Shown: positions 24,062 through 32,995, numbered from the stretch's first letter. The stretch is DNA of 51,625 bases from an uncultured Oscillospiraceae bacterium (GCA_902478605.1 CABSLQ010000013.1:1-51625), one strand, 5' to 3'. Numbers and translations are program-made. Notes: a model not told the origin generated them from the sequence alone.

Positions 24062-24092
24062 AACGCCCGGTGCTTTGACAGCACCGGGCGTT
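24062..24092 (-). terminator. Terminator of the amino-acid ABC operon
   Basis: A perfect 13-bp stem, AACGCCCGGTGCT and its complement at 24080-24092, with a 5-nt loop. The T run follows on the minus strand, so it mainly ends the minus-strand operon; it may also slow plus-strand transcripts. Confidence 0.8.
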
Positions 24093-24103
24093 GCGATATC
24101 CGT

Positions 24104-24745
24104 CTATTGCGGGGCCTTCACGGTATACCATTTGCCATTGATTTGGGAGGGCATTTTGATGACGTCACTATGCTCCTCGGTCGCATTGCCGACCCAGTCG
24201 TATTTCCAGCCCTCCTCCGTGTTGCGCAGACGCAGCACGTAATAGGCCTGCTGTTCGCCGACCTGCAGCAGATACTGGAGATAGACCGGGTTTTCGTCGC
24301 CAAGAACCTCCACGCCTTCAAAGCCTTCCTCGCCTTCCCAGTAGCGCGGAATGTACCAGTTGCTGAACTGGAACCGCACCTCATCCGCGGAGGAAAACGC
24401 GGACCAGTCGGTCGCGTCGAAGCTGGCCGCAACCGATTCGGTGCCGTTGTCCACCACAAACTGCCGGAATTCTGTGAGTGAAATCTCTCCCGTGATCATC
24501 TGTGCATGCTTGGTCGCCAGCTTTTCGGTCGGTATTTCATAGCGGTTTGCCATGGTGGATCGATAGGCGCACACAAGGAAAAACACGATAAAGGCCGAGA
24601 ACAGCACCACAAAGGTGCAGCGCCCCCATTTGAATTGCACCGGGTTAGGCGGCTTGCGCACCCAGATTTTGCGGATGTTGAACAGCACCAGCGGGATGAC
24701 GAACAGGCAGCCCATGACAATATAGAGAATCAGTGTCGCTTTCAT
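24104..24745 (-). CDS. Small membrane protein with extracytoplasmic domain, unknown function
   Basis: I do not recognise this 213-aa protein. Two membrane helices (about 5-22 and 46-63, FVVLFSAFIVFFLVCAY) flank a basic cytoplasmic loop (NIRKIWVRKPPNPVQFKWGR). A C-terminal outside domain of about 150 residues is rich in aromatic residues (FQFSNWYIPRYWEGEEGFEG; YLQYLLQVGEQQAYYVLRLR). ATG 24745 follows AAGGAGGG and is 12 bp after glnQ, so it is the last gene of the amino-acid importer operon. It may help that importer or simply be carried by it; nothing in the sequence decides this. Confidence 0.65.
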   Translation of the reverse strand: MKATLILYIVMGCLFVIPLVLFNIRKIWVRKPPNPVQFKWGRCTFVVLFSAFIVFFLVCAYRSTMANRYEIPTEKLATKHAQMITGEISLTEFRQFVVDNGTESVAASFDATDWSAFSSADEVRFQFSNWYIPRYWEGEEGFEGVEVLGDENPVYLQYLLQVGEQQAYYVLRLRNTEEGWKYDWVGNATEEHSDVIKMPSQINGKWYTVKAPQ

Positions 24746-24757
24746 GTGCCGCCCTCC

Positions 24758-25480
24758 TTACAGAACCTTGGACAGAAATTCCCGCGTACGCGGCTTCTGC
24801 GGATGATCGAAGATCTCGGACGGGGTGCCCTCTTCGGTGATGATGCCGCCGTCCATGAACAGGATGCGGTTGCCCACGCCGCGCGCAAAGCCCATCTCGT
24901 GGGTAACCACCACCATGGTGATATGGTTCTCCGCGAGCCGCTTCATAACGTCGAGCACCTCCCCCACCATTTCGGGGTCGAGCGCCGAGGTCGGCTCGTC
25001 AAACAGCATGACCTCCGGGTCCATGGCAAGCGCGCGGGCGATGGCCACCCGCTGCTTCTGGCCGCCCGAAAGGCGGTTGGGGTATTCGTTTGCCTTCTCG
25101 GCGAGACCGACACGGGAAAGCAGTTCCATCGCCTTATCGTTTGCCTCGGCGGCGGGCATCTTCTTGAGCTTCATGGGGGCAAGGGTGATATTGCGCAGCA
25201 CCGTCATATGGGGGAACAGGTTGAACTGCTGAAACACCATGCCCACCTTTTGGCGCATTTTATCGATCTGCCGCAGGTTTTCCATGACGGACACCCCGTC
25301 GATGAGGATATCCCCCTTGGTGGGTACCTCCAGCAGGTTGATGCAGCGCAGGAAGGTGGACTTTCCGCCGCCCGACGGTCCGATGACGCACACGCAGTCG
25401 CCGCGGGAAACGTGGGCGTCCACCCCTTTGAGCACTTCCAGTTCGCCGAAATACTTATGCAGGTTGCGTACCTCAATCAC
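24758..25480 (-). CDS. glnQ: Amino-acid ABC transporter ATP-binding protein (GlnQ type)
   Basis: A 240-aa ATPase of the polar amino-acid importer family. Walker A is GPSGGGKS (34-41). FLRCINLLEVPTKGDI, VFQQFNLFPHMTVLRNI, the signature LSGGQKQRVAIARALA, Walker B VMLFDEPTSALDPEMVGEVL and VVVTHEMGFAR match GlnQ/HisP closely over the full length. The start is GTG 25480, with GGAGG 10 nt upstream, overlapping the permease stop by 8 bp. Confidence 0.94.
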   Translation of the reverse strand: MIEVRNLHKYFGELEVLKGVDAHVSRGDCVCVIGPSGGGKSTFLRCINLLEVPTKGDILIDGVSVMENLRQIDKMRQKVGMVFQQFNLFPHMTVLRNITLAPMKLKKMPAAEANDKAMELLSRVGLAEKANEYPNRLSGGQKQRVAIARALAMDPEVMLFDEPTSALDPEMVGEVLDVMKRLAENHITMVVVTHEMGFARGVGNRILFMDGGIITEEGTPSEIFDHPQKPRTREFLSKVL

Positions 25481-26228
25481 CTTTACGCAGCCTCCTTTCC
25501 AGCGCGCCCAGCCCGGTGGCCATCGTGGTGGTCATCAGGAAATAGACATACGCCGCGCACAGCAGCGGCACAATGTAGTCATAGGTCACGGCGCCGATGT
25601 TCTGCGCCCCCTTGGTCAGATCCGCGATACCGATATACCCGGCCACCGACGTCTCCTTGAGAAGCACAATGAACTCGTTGCCCAGCGCGGGCAGCACGTT
25701 CTTAATGGCCTGCGGAATGACGATATACAGCATGGTGCTTCCGCCCGACAGGCCGAGAGAGCGGCTCGCCTCCGTCTGCCCCTTATCCACGGCGAGGATA
25801 CCCGCCCGGATGATCTCCGCGACATAGGCACCCGAGTTGATGCCGAAGGCCAGCGCCGCAATCTGATACCCCTGCAGCGGAACCCCCTGAAACACCCGGC
25901 CGAACACGATGAAGTAAATCACCATCAGCTGGACGACCGCCGGGGTGCCGCGCACCACCGATATGTAGCCGTTTGCAAAGCCGGCGATCCAGCGGCGCAC
26001 GCCGTTCATAAAACGGCTGCCCGACAGGTTGTCCACATCCTGCAGTTTCGCGATGGCCAGCAGCACGCCGATCACCACGCCGATTACCGCCGCGATGGCG
26101 GTAAGCAGGATTGACATCACCAAGCCATCGATCAGGTGCATATACCGGTCGTCCTTGATCACCGCAGTAAACACCGCGTCGGCAAAGGAATCCACCACGT
26201 TTTGAAAAGCCTCCACTATCGTACCCAA
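25473..26228 (-). CDS. Amino-acid ABC transporter permease
   Basis: A 251-aa permease of the HisM/GlnP family with about five membrane helices. The typical region FANGYISVVRGTPAVVQLMV is at about 84-103. The EAA loop reads EIIRAGILAVDKGQTEASRSLGLSGG, so coupling to the ATPase is intact. The ending NEFIVLLKETSVAGYIGIADL is a family hallmark. The start is TTG 26228, 7 nt after GGAGG. The gene is separated from the binding-protein gene by a hairpin at 26278-26307. Confidence 0.94.
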   Translation of the reverse strand: MGTIVEAFQNVVDSFADAVFTAVIKDDRYMHLIDGLVMSILLTAIAAVIGVVIGVLLAIAKLQDVDNLSGSRFMNGVRRWIAGFANGYISVVRGTPAVVQLMVIYFIVFGRVFQGVPLQGYQIAALAFGINSGAYVAEIIRAGILAVDKGQTEASRSLGLSGGSTMLYIVIPQAIKNVLPALGNEFIVLLKETSVAGYIGIADLTKGAQNIGAVTYDYIVPLLCAAYVYFLMTTTMATGLGALERRLRKGD

Positions 26229-26277
26229 TGCAAAACCTCCTCCGCCCGCTGGGCAGCCCCGGCGGAAAATAACCGAA

Positions 26278-26307
26278 AAAAGCCGGCCGCTGCGGCAGCC
26301 GGCTTTT
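26278..26307 (-). terminator. Intercistronic attenuating hairpin
   Basis: AAAAGCCGGC (26278-26287) pairs with its complement at 26298-26307 around a 10-nt loop, followed on the minus strand by a T run. It lies between the binding-protein and permease genes and probably lets only part of transcription through, giving more binding protein than membrane parts. Confidence 0.8.
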
Positions 26308-26318
26308 AGGTGGCGGAA

Positions 26319-27146
26319 TTATTTGATATACTTATCGATAATGGTCTGGAAGGAACCGTCTTCCTTCATCTCGGCCAGGGTGCTGTTGATGGCATCGGCC
26401 AGCGCCTTGTTGCCCTTCTGTACACCAAAGACATAGTGCTCCTCATCAAACTGGTTTTCCAGCAGCTTGATCTTTTCACCGCGAATATTGTGAATATTCT
26501 TGTATTCGTTGGCGGGGTTGTTGTCGATGATGACCGCGTCGAGCTTGCCGTTGAGCAGATCCTCCACCGCCAGCGCGCCGTTGGTATACGCCTTGATGTT
26601 GGCTTCATCCGTCAGCTCCACCGCGCAGGTGATGAGGCCGGTTGTGCCGCTCTGGCCGCCGATGATCTTGCCCTTAAGATCGTCCGCAGAGGCCGCGGTG
26701 CTGTCGGCGCGCACGATGATGGTCTGGTTGGCGGTGTAATAGCTGTCGGTGAAGTCCATGTTCTCTTCGCGATCGGGATCGGCCGTGTAGCCGGCACCGA
26801 TGACGTCGATTTCCTTCGCCTTGATGCTGGCGGGCAGAGAATCAAATTCCATGTCCTTGATTTCCAGCTCCAGCCCGAGACGCTTGGCAATTTCACCCAT
26901 AATCTCGGCATCCACACCCACGATGGTCTGATTTTCATAGAATTCAAAAGGCGGGAACTGCGCATTGGTGCCCATGATCAGCTTACCGTCGGAGACAAGG
27001 TCGTAATTGGCCGCAGCGGGTTCGCTCCCCGTATTGGAATTGCCGGCGTTGGAACCGGGTTCTTCCTCAGCGGTGCAGGAAGCAAAGCACCCCACCATGA
27101 GCAGAGCGGCTGCACAGAGTGATGCGGCTTTGAGCAATTTTTTCAT
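26319..27146 (-). CDS. Amino-acid ABC transporter substrate-binding lipoprotein
   Basis: A 275-aa periplasmic-type binding protein (SBP family 3) anchored as a lipoprotein. The signal peptide (1-19) ends in MVGC, with an alternative cysteine 4 residues later (FASC). An Ser/Asn/Gly-rich linker precedes the mature fold: DGKLIMGTNAQFPPFEFYEN, IVGVDAEIMGEIAKRLGLEL, FDSLPASIKAKEIDVIGAGYT, and the AVIIDNNPANEY segment. This pattern is that of polar or cystine-type amino-acid receptors; the ligand is not decided. ATG 27146 follows GGAGGG. First gene of the operon. Confidence 0.94.
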   Translation of the reverse strand: MKKLLKAASLCAAALLMVGCFASCTAEEEPGSNAGNSNTGSEPAAANYDLVSDGKLIMGTNAQFPPFEFYENQTIVGVDAEIMGEIAKRLGLELEIKDMEFDSLPASIKAKEIDVIGAGYTADPDREENMDFTDSYYTANQTIIVRADSTAASADDLKGKIIGGQSGTTGLITCAVELTDEANIKAYTNGALAVEDLLNGKLDAVIIDNNPANEYKNIHNIRGEKIKLLENQFDEEHYVFGVQKGNKALADAINSTLAEMKEDGSFQTIIDKYIK

Positions 27147-27193
27147 TTGACATACCCTCCGTTTATTAGATTTTCCATTCTTGACAACTTCTC

Positions 27194-27222
27194 ATTATAC
27201 GGCATTCCGGCGAAATAATCAA
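27194..27222 (-). promoter_or_regulatory. Promoter of the amino-acid ABC operon
   Basis: TTGATT (27222-27217), 17-bp spacer, perfect TATAAT (27199-27194) on the minus strand. The -35 begins only 14 bp past the stop codon of the HAD gene, so read-through from the polyamine operon is possible. Confidence 0.8.
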
Positions 27223-27236
27223 TAAAAAAATGAAAT

Positions 27237-27884
27237 TTATTCACGCAGCAGATCGAGCGGCAAATTCAGCAGATAATCCGCCCCGGCCGCGCGCAGCTCC
27301 TCTTCCCCGCGGAAGCCCCAGCAGGCGCCGGCACCGGCCATGCCGGCGTTGTGCGCCGTATAGATATCCACGTCGGAATCCCCGACATACAGCGCTTCCT
27401 CCGGCCGCATGCCCCAATCGTTCAGCACGGACAGAACCGCGCCCGGATCCGGCTTTTTCGGCCGATCCGTTCGGCCGCCCAGCACGTGTGTGAACACTTT
27501 GCCGCCAAAAAAGGCCTGCACCACCTTGTGCGCCTGTTCCTCCGGCTTGTTGGTCACAACGGCCAGCCGCGTTCCGCGCCGCTGCAAAGCCTCCAGGCAG
27601 TCCATAACCCCTGTATAGGGGCGGGTGCGGTGCAGACAGTTTGCGTTGTATACCGGGATAAACGCGGCGAGCAGCTCGTCGGTCAGCGCCGGCGTCGCCC
27701 GATCGCCCAGTGCGCGCTCTATCAGCTTGCGCGCGCCGCTGCCAACCATCCGGCGGTAAGCCTCCTCCGGCCATACAGGAAGCCCGTGATCCCGCAGCAC
27801 CGCGTTGGTTGCATCGGCCAGGTCGCCGAGCGTATCAGTCAGCGTGCCGTCCAAATCGAAAATAACGCCTACATACTGTTTCAT
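27237..27884 (-). CDS. HAD-family phosphatase, phosphoglycolate phosphatase-like
   Basis: A 215-aa haloacid-dehalogenase phosphatase. Motif I is IFDLDGTLTDT (nucleophile D10, D12). A helical cap follows, then motif II LAVVTNKPEE, motif III KKPDPGAVL and motif IV VGDSDVDIYTA. This is the pattern of Gph/PGMB-type enzymes acting on small phosphosugars or phosphoglycolate; the substrate is not fixed. ATG 27884 lies 1 bp after the epimerase-like stop and lacks a clear ribosome site, so it is probably read by translational coupling. Last gene of the polyamine run; a link to polyamines is not evident. Confidence 0.9.
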   Translation of the reverse strand: MKQYVGVIFDLDGTLTDTLGDLADATNAVLRDHGLPVWPEEAYRRMVGSGARKLIERALGDRATPALTDELLAAFIPVYNANCLHRTRPYTGVMDCLEALQRRGTRLAVVTNKPEEQAHKVVQAFFGGKVFTHVLGGRTDRPKKPDPGAVLSVLNDWGMRPEEALYVGDSDVDIYTAHNAGMAGAGACWGFRGEEELRAAGADYLLNLPLDLLRE

Positions 27885-27885
27885 G

Positions 27886-28764
27886 TTAAAACACCGTGAC
27901 CGTAAAGGCGAAGGAAGTCTCCGCGCCCGGTTCGAGCACGGTGACACCGCGCTTATGCTCAAAGATATCGTCCTCGCTCGCGCAGGTGGCCATGCCGGTC
28001 CACGGCTCCAGGCAGACAAAGGGGGAATCGTTTGCCGGCGACCAGATGGCGAGATACTGCATGCCCTCGAAATCCATGCGCACGCCATGGCCGCTTTTGG
28101 CCGAGTACAACCGCACACGGCGGGACTTAAGCTCGTCAAAGATCAGAGCGTCGCCGCGGAACAGCACATGATTGAGCGCGAAGGTCGCGCGGTCGGTCAA
28201 AAACCGGTTACGCTCCGTATCGAGGATAAGCCCGGCCGTCAGATCCACCATCGGGCAGTCCGCCGTCTCCGGCTGCGCGAATTCGACGCGGTAGTCCTCC
28301 AGCGTTTCCCCTTCCTCGAGCGGAATCCGGAAGGCCGGATGACCGCCGACAAAAAAGGGCATGTCCTGATTGCCCTCGTTTTTGACGATATAGCGTGTCG
28401 TCACGCCGTCGCCCTCCAGCTCATAGCGGATGCGCAGCGTGAAGGAATAGGGATACCCCTTCCGGGTGGCCTCGCTGTCGGTCAGACGGTAGGTGACCGC
28501 CGTATCCTCCGCGCTCTCGATCGCAAATTCCGCCTGCCGGCAGAAGCCGTGCTTGGGCAGCGTGATTTCGCCGCCCGCCGACCAAGCGTGCCCGTCACGC
28601 AGCGCCCCGATGATGGGAAAAAGCGTCGGCGCGCGATAGCTCCAGTACGGCGGGGTGCCCGTCCAGAGGTAGGAAAGGCCGCCCTTCGCCTCAATGGACT
28701 GCAGCTCGGCACCGCGGGTGTCCGCCGTCACAACAAGGCGGTCGTTTTGTATGGTGGTCAGCAT
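27886..28764 (-). CDS. Aldose 1-epimerase-family protein
   Basis: A 292-aa galactose-mutarotase-like protein. Landmarks are TRGAELQSIEAKGG near the start, PTLFPIIGALRDG, LPKHGFCRQAEF with a conserved His, FFVGGHPAFRIPL with the likely catalytic His, and CLEPWTGMATCA. This fits the YeaD/LACX-like branch that acts on sugars or sugar phosphates of uncertain identity. ATG 28764 follows AAGGGAGA. It lies 21 bp after nspC and 1 bp before the HAD gene, so it belongs to the polyamine transcript, though a polyamine role is not expected. Confidence 0.88.
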   Translation of the reverse strand: MLTTIQNDRLVVTADTRGAELQSIEAKGGLSYLWTGTPPYWSYRAPTLFPIIGALRDGHAWSAGGEITLPKHGFCRQAEFAIESAEDTAVTYRLTDSEATRKGYPYSFTLRIRYELEGDGVTTRYIVKNEGNQDMPFFVGGHPAFRIPLEEGETLEDYRVEFAQPETADCPMVDLTAGLILDTERNRFLTDRATFALNHVLFRGDALIFDELKSRRVRLYSAKSGHGVRMDFEGMQYLAIWSPANDSPFVCLEPWTGMATCASEDDIFEHKRGVTVLEPGAETSFAFTVTVF

Positions 28765-28785
28765 AAAAAAGTCTCCCTTCCGGTT

Positions 28786-29979
28786 TTATTGACCCAATCG
28801 ACACTTAAAATCGCGGTAATCAAAGGCGGCCAGCTGTTCCAGCTTTCCGCTTTCACGCCACGCCCAGATGGAGGGCAGCGGCATGCCGTTGAAGGTGTTG
28901 TTTTTGCAGGTGGTGTATATCGCCATGTCTCCGAAAACCAGGAGGTCGCCTTCGCGCAGAGGACTGTCAAAGCTGTAATCCCCGATCACGTCGCCGGCCA
29001 GACAGGTCGGCCCGCCGAGACGGAAGGTGTACGGCTTCTCCCCAGGCTCGCCTGCGCCAAAGAGAGGGGGCCGGTAAGGCATCTCGAGGACGTCGGGCGT
29101 GTGGCAGGCCGCGCTCATATCGAGGATGGCCAGCGCCGTGCCGCCGTTTTGGAGGACGTCGAGCACCCGGGTGATCAGAAAGCCCGCGTTGAGCGCGCAG
29201 GCCTCGCCCGGCTCCAGATACACGGTGAGCTTCCATTTTTCCTGCGCCGAACGAATGCACTTTTCCAGGCGCGGGATGTCGTAGCCCGGACGGGTGATAT
29301 GATGGCCCCCGCCGAAATTCAGCCATTTCATGCGGGGCAGAATATCGCCGAACCGCTCCTCCACCTTGGCCAGCGTGATTTCGAGGGCGTCGCTGTCCTG
29401 CTCGCAAAGGGTATGAAAATGCAGGCCGTCCAGCAGGGAAAGCATTTCCGGCGTCATCCGTTCCTCCCACTGCGCGCGGGTCGTGCCGAGCCGGCTTCCC
29501 GGAGCACAGGGGTCATAAATGGCATGTCCCTCCTGGGTGGAGCATTCCGGATTGATGCGCAGTCCCACGCTTTTTCCCACCGCTTTGGCGGCAGGACCAA
29601 ATTTTTGGAGCTGCCGCGGCGAATTGAACACGATGTGGTCGGCATAACGCAGCAGCGCGGGGAATTCTGCCTCGCGGTAGGCAGCGCAGAACACGTGCAC
29701 CTCGCCGTGCGGCATTTCCTCCCGGCCCAGCCGGGCCTCGTACAAGCCGCTGGCCTCGGTGCCGGCCAGATAGGGCTCCAGCACCGGATAGAGGTTAAAG
29801 TTGGAAAAGGCCTTCTGCGCCAGCAGAACCCGGCAGCCCGTATCCGCCGCCACCTTCGCCAGAATTTCGCCGTTGCGGCGCAGCTGCCCTTCGTGGAGGA
29901 TATAAGCGGGACTCGGCAGCCCCGTCAGTGCGTCCGTATTCGGAAGCGCCCGGAACGCCGGCGCATCATGCGTGGTCAT
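28786..29979 (-). CDS. nspC: Carboxynorspermidine/carboxyspermidine decarboxylase
   Basis: A 397-aa PLP enzyme of the alanine-racemase fold type (fold III) that decarboxylates carboxyspermidine or carboxynorspermidine, the final step of the alternative polyamine route. The PLP lysine is K56 in VLLAQKAFSNF. The barrel carries GLRINPECSTQEGHAIYDPC, LDGLHFHTLCEQD, WLNFGGGHHITRPGYD and LEPGEACALNAGFL. The active-site Cys/Asp region is GGPTCLAGDVIGDYSF. It starts 3 bp after the synthase stop, with the ribosome site inside that gene. The pair synthase-decarboxylase is the conserved CASDH-CASDC unit. Confidence 0.95.
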   Translation of the reverse strand: MTTHDAPAFRALPNTDALTGLPSPAYILHEGQLRRNGEILAKVAADTGCRVLLAQKAFSNFNLYPVLEPYLAGTEASGLYEARLGREEMPHGEVHVFCAAYREAEFPALLRYADHIVFNSPRQLQKFGPAAKAVGKSVGLRINPECSTQEGHAIYDPCAPGSRLGTTRAQWEERMTPEMLSLLDGLHFHTLCEQDSDALEITLAKVEERFGDILPRMKWLNFGGGHHITRPGYDIPRLEKCIRSAQEKWKLTVYLEPGEACALNAGFLITRVLDVLQNGGTALAILDMSAACHTPDVLEMPYRPPLFGAGEPGEKPYTFRLGGPTCLAGDVIGDYSFDSPLREGDLLVFGDMAIYTTCKNNTFNGMPLPSIWAWRESGKLEQLAAFDYRDFKCRLGQ

Positions 29980-29982
29980 TCC

Positions 29983-31242
29983 TCACTCCACCAGTGCGGG
30001 AGAATGGCTCTCCTTGGAGGGCAGGCCGTACTGACCAAGCGCCTCGATAAAGGGATCGGGATCGAATTCCTCCACCGTGTGCACGCCGGGTGTGTTCCAT
30101 TTCCCCGTCAGCAGCATCAGCGCACCGCACATGGCGGGCACGCCGGTGGTATAGGAAATGGCCTGCGATCCCACCTCGCGGTAGCACGCCTGATGGTCAC
30201 AGACATTGTAGATGTAGTAGGTCTTATCCTGTCCGTCCTTTTTGCCGGTGAAGATGCAGCCGATGTTGGTCTTGCCCTTGGTCCGTTCGCCGAGACTGGC
30301 GGGATCGGGCAGCAACGCCTTGAGGAACTGGATGGGTACAATCTCTTTTCCCTCGTATACAATCGGCGTGGTGGAGAGCATGCCGACATCCTCCAGGCAG
30401 CGCATGTGATCGAGATAACTCTGGCCGAAGGTCATGAAAAAGCGGATCCGTTTGACCTCGGGGAAGTTGAGTGCCAGCGACTCGATCTCCTCGTGGTGCA
30501 GCAGATACATGTCCTTCTGCCCCACCTCGTCGAAGTGGTATTCCCGTTTAATGGACATGGGCGGAATCTCCACCCAGTGACCGTCCTGCCAATAACTGCC
30601 GGGGGCCGAAACCTCTCGCAGATTGATTTCGGGATTGAAGTTGGTGGCAAAGGGATAGCCGTGATCCCCGCCGTTGCAGTCCAGAATGTCGATGGTGTCG
30701 ATGGTGTCGAATTCATGCTTTTTCGCATAGGCGCAGTAGGCCTGCGTCACGCCCGGGTCAAAGCCGCAGCCGAGCAGGGCGATGAGGCCGGCGTCTTCGA
30801 ATTTTTTGCGGTACGCATACTGCCACGAATAATCGAAATACGCCGAGAAGCCCGCCTCTTTGCAGCGTTTTTCGTACACCGCGCGCCAGGCGGGATCGTC
30901 GGTGTTTTCCGGCTCGTAGTTGGCGGTATCCATATAGTGGACGCCGCAGGCGAGGCAGGCGTCCATGATAGTCAGATCCTGATAGGGCAGCGCGATGTTC
31001 ATGACCAGATCGGGCTTATAGCTTTTGATGAGGGTAACAAGCTCCTCCACCTTATCCGCGTCGACCCGGGCGGTGGTGATTTTGGTCGCGGTGACAGGCG
31101 CCAGCTTGGCCGCCAGCGCGTCGCACTTTTCCTTGGTGCGGCTGGCGATGCACAGCTCCTCGAATACGTCGCTGTTCTGACAGCATTTCTGAATCGCCAC
31201 GGAGGCCACGCCGCCGCAGCCGATGACAAGCACTCTGCTCAT
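29983..31242 (-). CDS. Carboxynorspermidine/carboxyspermidine synthase (saccharopine dehydrogenase family)
   Basis: A 419-aa NAD(P)H-dependent enzyme that condenses a diamine (putrescine or diaminopropane) with aspartate semialdehyde. The Rossmann loop is VIGCGGVASVA (residues 6-16). The family block NIALPYQDLTIMDACLACGV, YMDTANYEPEN, LLGCGFDPGVTQAYCAYAKK and the NFNPEINLREVSAPGSYW region agree with CASDH (Lys1-like) enzymes. ATG 31242 is 8 nt after AAAAGGAG. It precedes nspC by 3 bp and follows speB by 20 bp, so putrescine made upstream in the operon is the probable substrate. Confidence 0.93.
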   Translation of the reverse strand: MSRVLVIGCGGVASVAIQKCCQNSDVFEELCIASRTKEKCDALAAKLAPVTATKITTARVDADKVEELVTLIKSYKPDLVMNIALPYQDLTIMDACLACGVHYMDTANYEPENTDDPAWRAVYEKRCKEAGFSAYFDYSWQYAYRKKFEDAGLIALLGCGFDPGVTQAYCAYAKKHEFDTIDTIDILDCNGGDHGYPFATNFNPEINLREVSAPGSYWQDGHWVEIPPMSIKREYHFDEVGQKDMYLLHHEEIESLALNFPEVKRIRFFMTFGQSYLDHMRCLEDVGMLSTTPIVYEGKEIVPIQFLKALLPDPASLGERTKGKTNIGCIFTGKKDGQDKTYYIYNVCDHQACYREVGSQAISYTTGVPAMCGALMLLTGKWNTPGVHTVEEFDPDPFIEALGQYGLPSKESHSPALVE

Positions 31243-31262
31243 ACCAATCTCTCCTTTTCTCT

Positions 31263-32141
31263 TTAAAATCCGGCGCGCTGCTTTTTCAGCAGGGCCAGCA
31301 GTAACTCGCGCAGCACCTTGCAGGCGGTCGCCGTGGACATGCCGCTGCTGTCGAGCGAGGGGGCCAGCTCGTTGACATCCGCGCCGACAACCCGACACGG
31401 GGCCACCAGCTCAATAGCGGCGAGCAGCTGCAGAAAGCTGACGCCGCCCGCTTCCGGGGTACCCGTCCCCGGGAACACGGCGCAGTCGAGGCAGTCCAGA
31501 TCGATGGTGAAATAGACCGGCGTCCCGTCTGCCTTCAGCTGGTCCACCGTCTGCACAAGGCCTTCAAAAGCAAACTTGTGCAGACGGGTGTGCTCTCGGG
31601 CAAAATCGAATTCCGTGCGATCCCCGCTGCGGATACAGAACTGATGAATGCGGCCGTCCCCCACCAGCTCGTGGCAGCGCCGCATGACGCAAGCGTGGCT
31701 CAGGCGCGCCCCCAGATAGTCGTCGCGCAAATCCGCGTGGGCGTCGAAGTGAAGGATGTGCAAATCGGGATACCGCTTCACCGCCGCCCGCACCGCGCCA
31801 AGCGTGACGAGGTGTTCACCCCCGATGAGCAGCGGCAGCTTGCCGTCCGTCAGAATGTGCGCGGCGCGCCGTTCAATATCCTCCAGCGCGGTCTCCGGAC
31901 TGCCGAAGCACAGCTCCAGATCGCCGCTGTCAAACACCTGGTAATCGGTCAGATCCTCATCCTGATAGGGGCTGTAGGTTTCCAGCCCGAAGCTCTCATG
32001 CCGCATGGCCGGCGGGCCAAACCGCGCGCCCGGCCGGAAGGAGGTGGTGGAATCAAACGGCGCGCCGAACAGCACGACGGCGGCCTCCTCATACTCGGCA
32101 TCGCAGCCGATGAAGGTTTCCACGTTGCGGTCCAGCGTCAC
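31263..32141 (-). CDS. speB: Agmatinase
   Basis: A 292-aa ureohydrolase that splits agmatine into putrescine and urea with a two-Mn centre. Metal ligands are in GGEH (107-110), DAHAD (133-137) and DLDCLDCAVFPGTGTPEAGG (about 210-230). The N-terminus, VLFGAPFDSTTSFRPGARFG, is that of the SpeB branch, not arginase. The start is GTG 32141 after GGGAGGTG, overlapping the speE stop by 4 bp (GTGA). Its place after a decarboxylase gene argues that the decarboxylase is arginine-specific. Confidence 0.94.
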   Translation of the reverse strand: MTLDRNVETFIGCDAEYEEAAVVLFGAPFDSTTSFRPGARFGPPAMRHESFGLETYSPYQDEDLTDYQVFDSGDLELCFGSPETALEDIERRAAHILTDGKLPLLIGGEHLVTLGAVRAAVKRYPDLHILHFDAHADLRDDYLGARLSHACVMRRCHELVGDGRIHQFCIRSGDRTEFDFAREHTRLHKFAFEGLVQTVDQLKADGTPVYFTIDLDCLDCAVFPGTGTPEAGGVSFLQLLAAIELVAPCRVVGADVNELAPSLDSSGMSTATACKVLRELLLALLKKQRAGF

Positions 32142-32995
32142 GGCTCTTCCACCTCCCGGAGCATGGATTCCAGAAAGGCAGGCAGCGCAAACGCCCCGAC
32201 GTGCAGGCGGGTGGTGTAATACCGGGTACGTAGGTTCAGCTCCCGCCACGCCTCCGCGTTGAGATCGTCCACCGGGTGATACGTTTTGCTGGCAAAGCCG
32301 AACAGCCAGTATCCCGCGGCATAGGTCGGGATATGCGCCTGATACACCCGGCTGATGGGAAAGGTGCTGGCGATGCGCTTATGGCTGCGTTTCATCGCCT
32401 CGGCGTCGTGCGCGTAAAAGGGGCTGCCCTGCTGGTTGACCATGATGCCGTCCGGCTTCAGCGCCTTGTAGCAGTTCCCGTAAAATTCCAGCGTAAACAG
32501 GCCCTCAGCCGGCCCGAACGGGTCGGTGGAATCCACGATGATCAGATCGTATTCCGCGCCGCACCGGCGGATGAACCGCAGGGCATTTTCAAAATAGATG
32601 TTCACACGGCTGTCGTCCATGCGGCAGGCGTTATTGGGCAGAAATTCGCGGCATGCTTCCACCACCATCGGATCCATTTCCACCAGATCGATGCGCCGCA
32701 CCCGGTCGTATCGGGTGAGCTCCCGCACCACGCCGCCGTCGCCTGCCCCTATGATCAGAATATCCTGAATATTCGGGTGCACCGCCATGGGCACGTGGGT
32801 GATCATCTCGTCGTAAATGAATTCGTCGCGTTCGGTGAGCATGACATTGCCGTCCAGTGCCAGCACGCGCCCGAATTCCGGGCTTTCAAAGATGTCAATG
32901 CGCTGAAAATTGCTCTGCTGGGAATAAAGCATCTTATCCACCCGGATCGAATGCTTCACGTCCGGCGTGTGGAATTCGCTGAACCATATTTCCAT
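32138..32995 (-). CDS. speE: Spermidine synthase family aminopropyltransferase
   Basis: A 285-aa aminopropyltransferase. The N-terminal strand domain shows VDKMLYSQQSNFQRIDIFES and VLALDGNVMLTERDEFIYDEM. The SAM-like cofactor loop is IIGAGDGGVVREL (GAGDGG 83-88). The acidic pair lies in LIIVDSTDPFGPAEGLFT. The fold and length are normal for SpeE, which needs decarboxylated SAM from SpeD; no speD is in this operon. I chose ATG 32995 (MEIWFSEFHTP); the ATG at 33007 sits on top of its ribosome site. It lies 39 bp after speA. Confidence 0.94.
   Translation of the reverse strand: MEIWFSEFHTPDVKHSIRVDKMLYSQQSNFQRIDIFESPEFGRVLALDGNVMLTERDEFIYDEMITHVPMAVHPNIQDILIIGAGDGGVVRELTRYDRVRRIDLVEMDPMVVEACREFLPNNACRMDDSRVNIYFENALRFIRRCGAEYDLIIVDSTDPFGPAEGLFTLEFYGNCYKALKPDGIMVNQQGSPFYAHDAEAMKRSHKRIASTFPISRVYQAHIPTYAAGYWLFGFASKTYHPVDDLNAEAWRELNLRTRYYTTRLHVGAFALPAFLESMLREVEEP

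Noticed and set aside
27805..31266. A 1153-codon open frame on the plus strand, opposite the polyamine operon
   Set aside because: It mirrors five well-recognised minus-strand genes, has no ribosome site or domain, and its His/Arg/Val-rich composition is what the complement of GC-rich genes gives.
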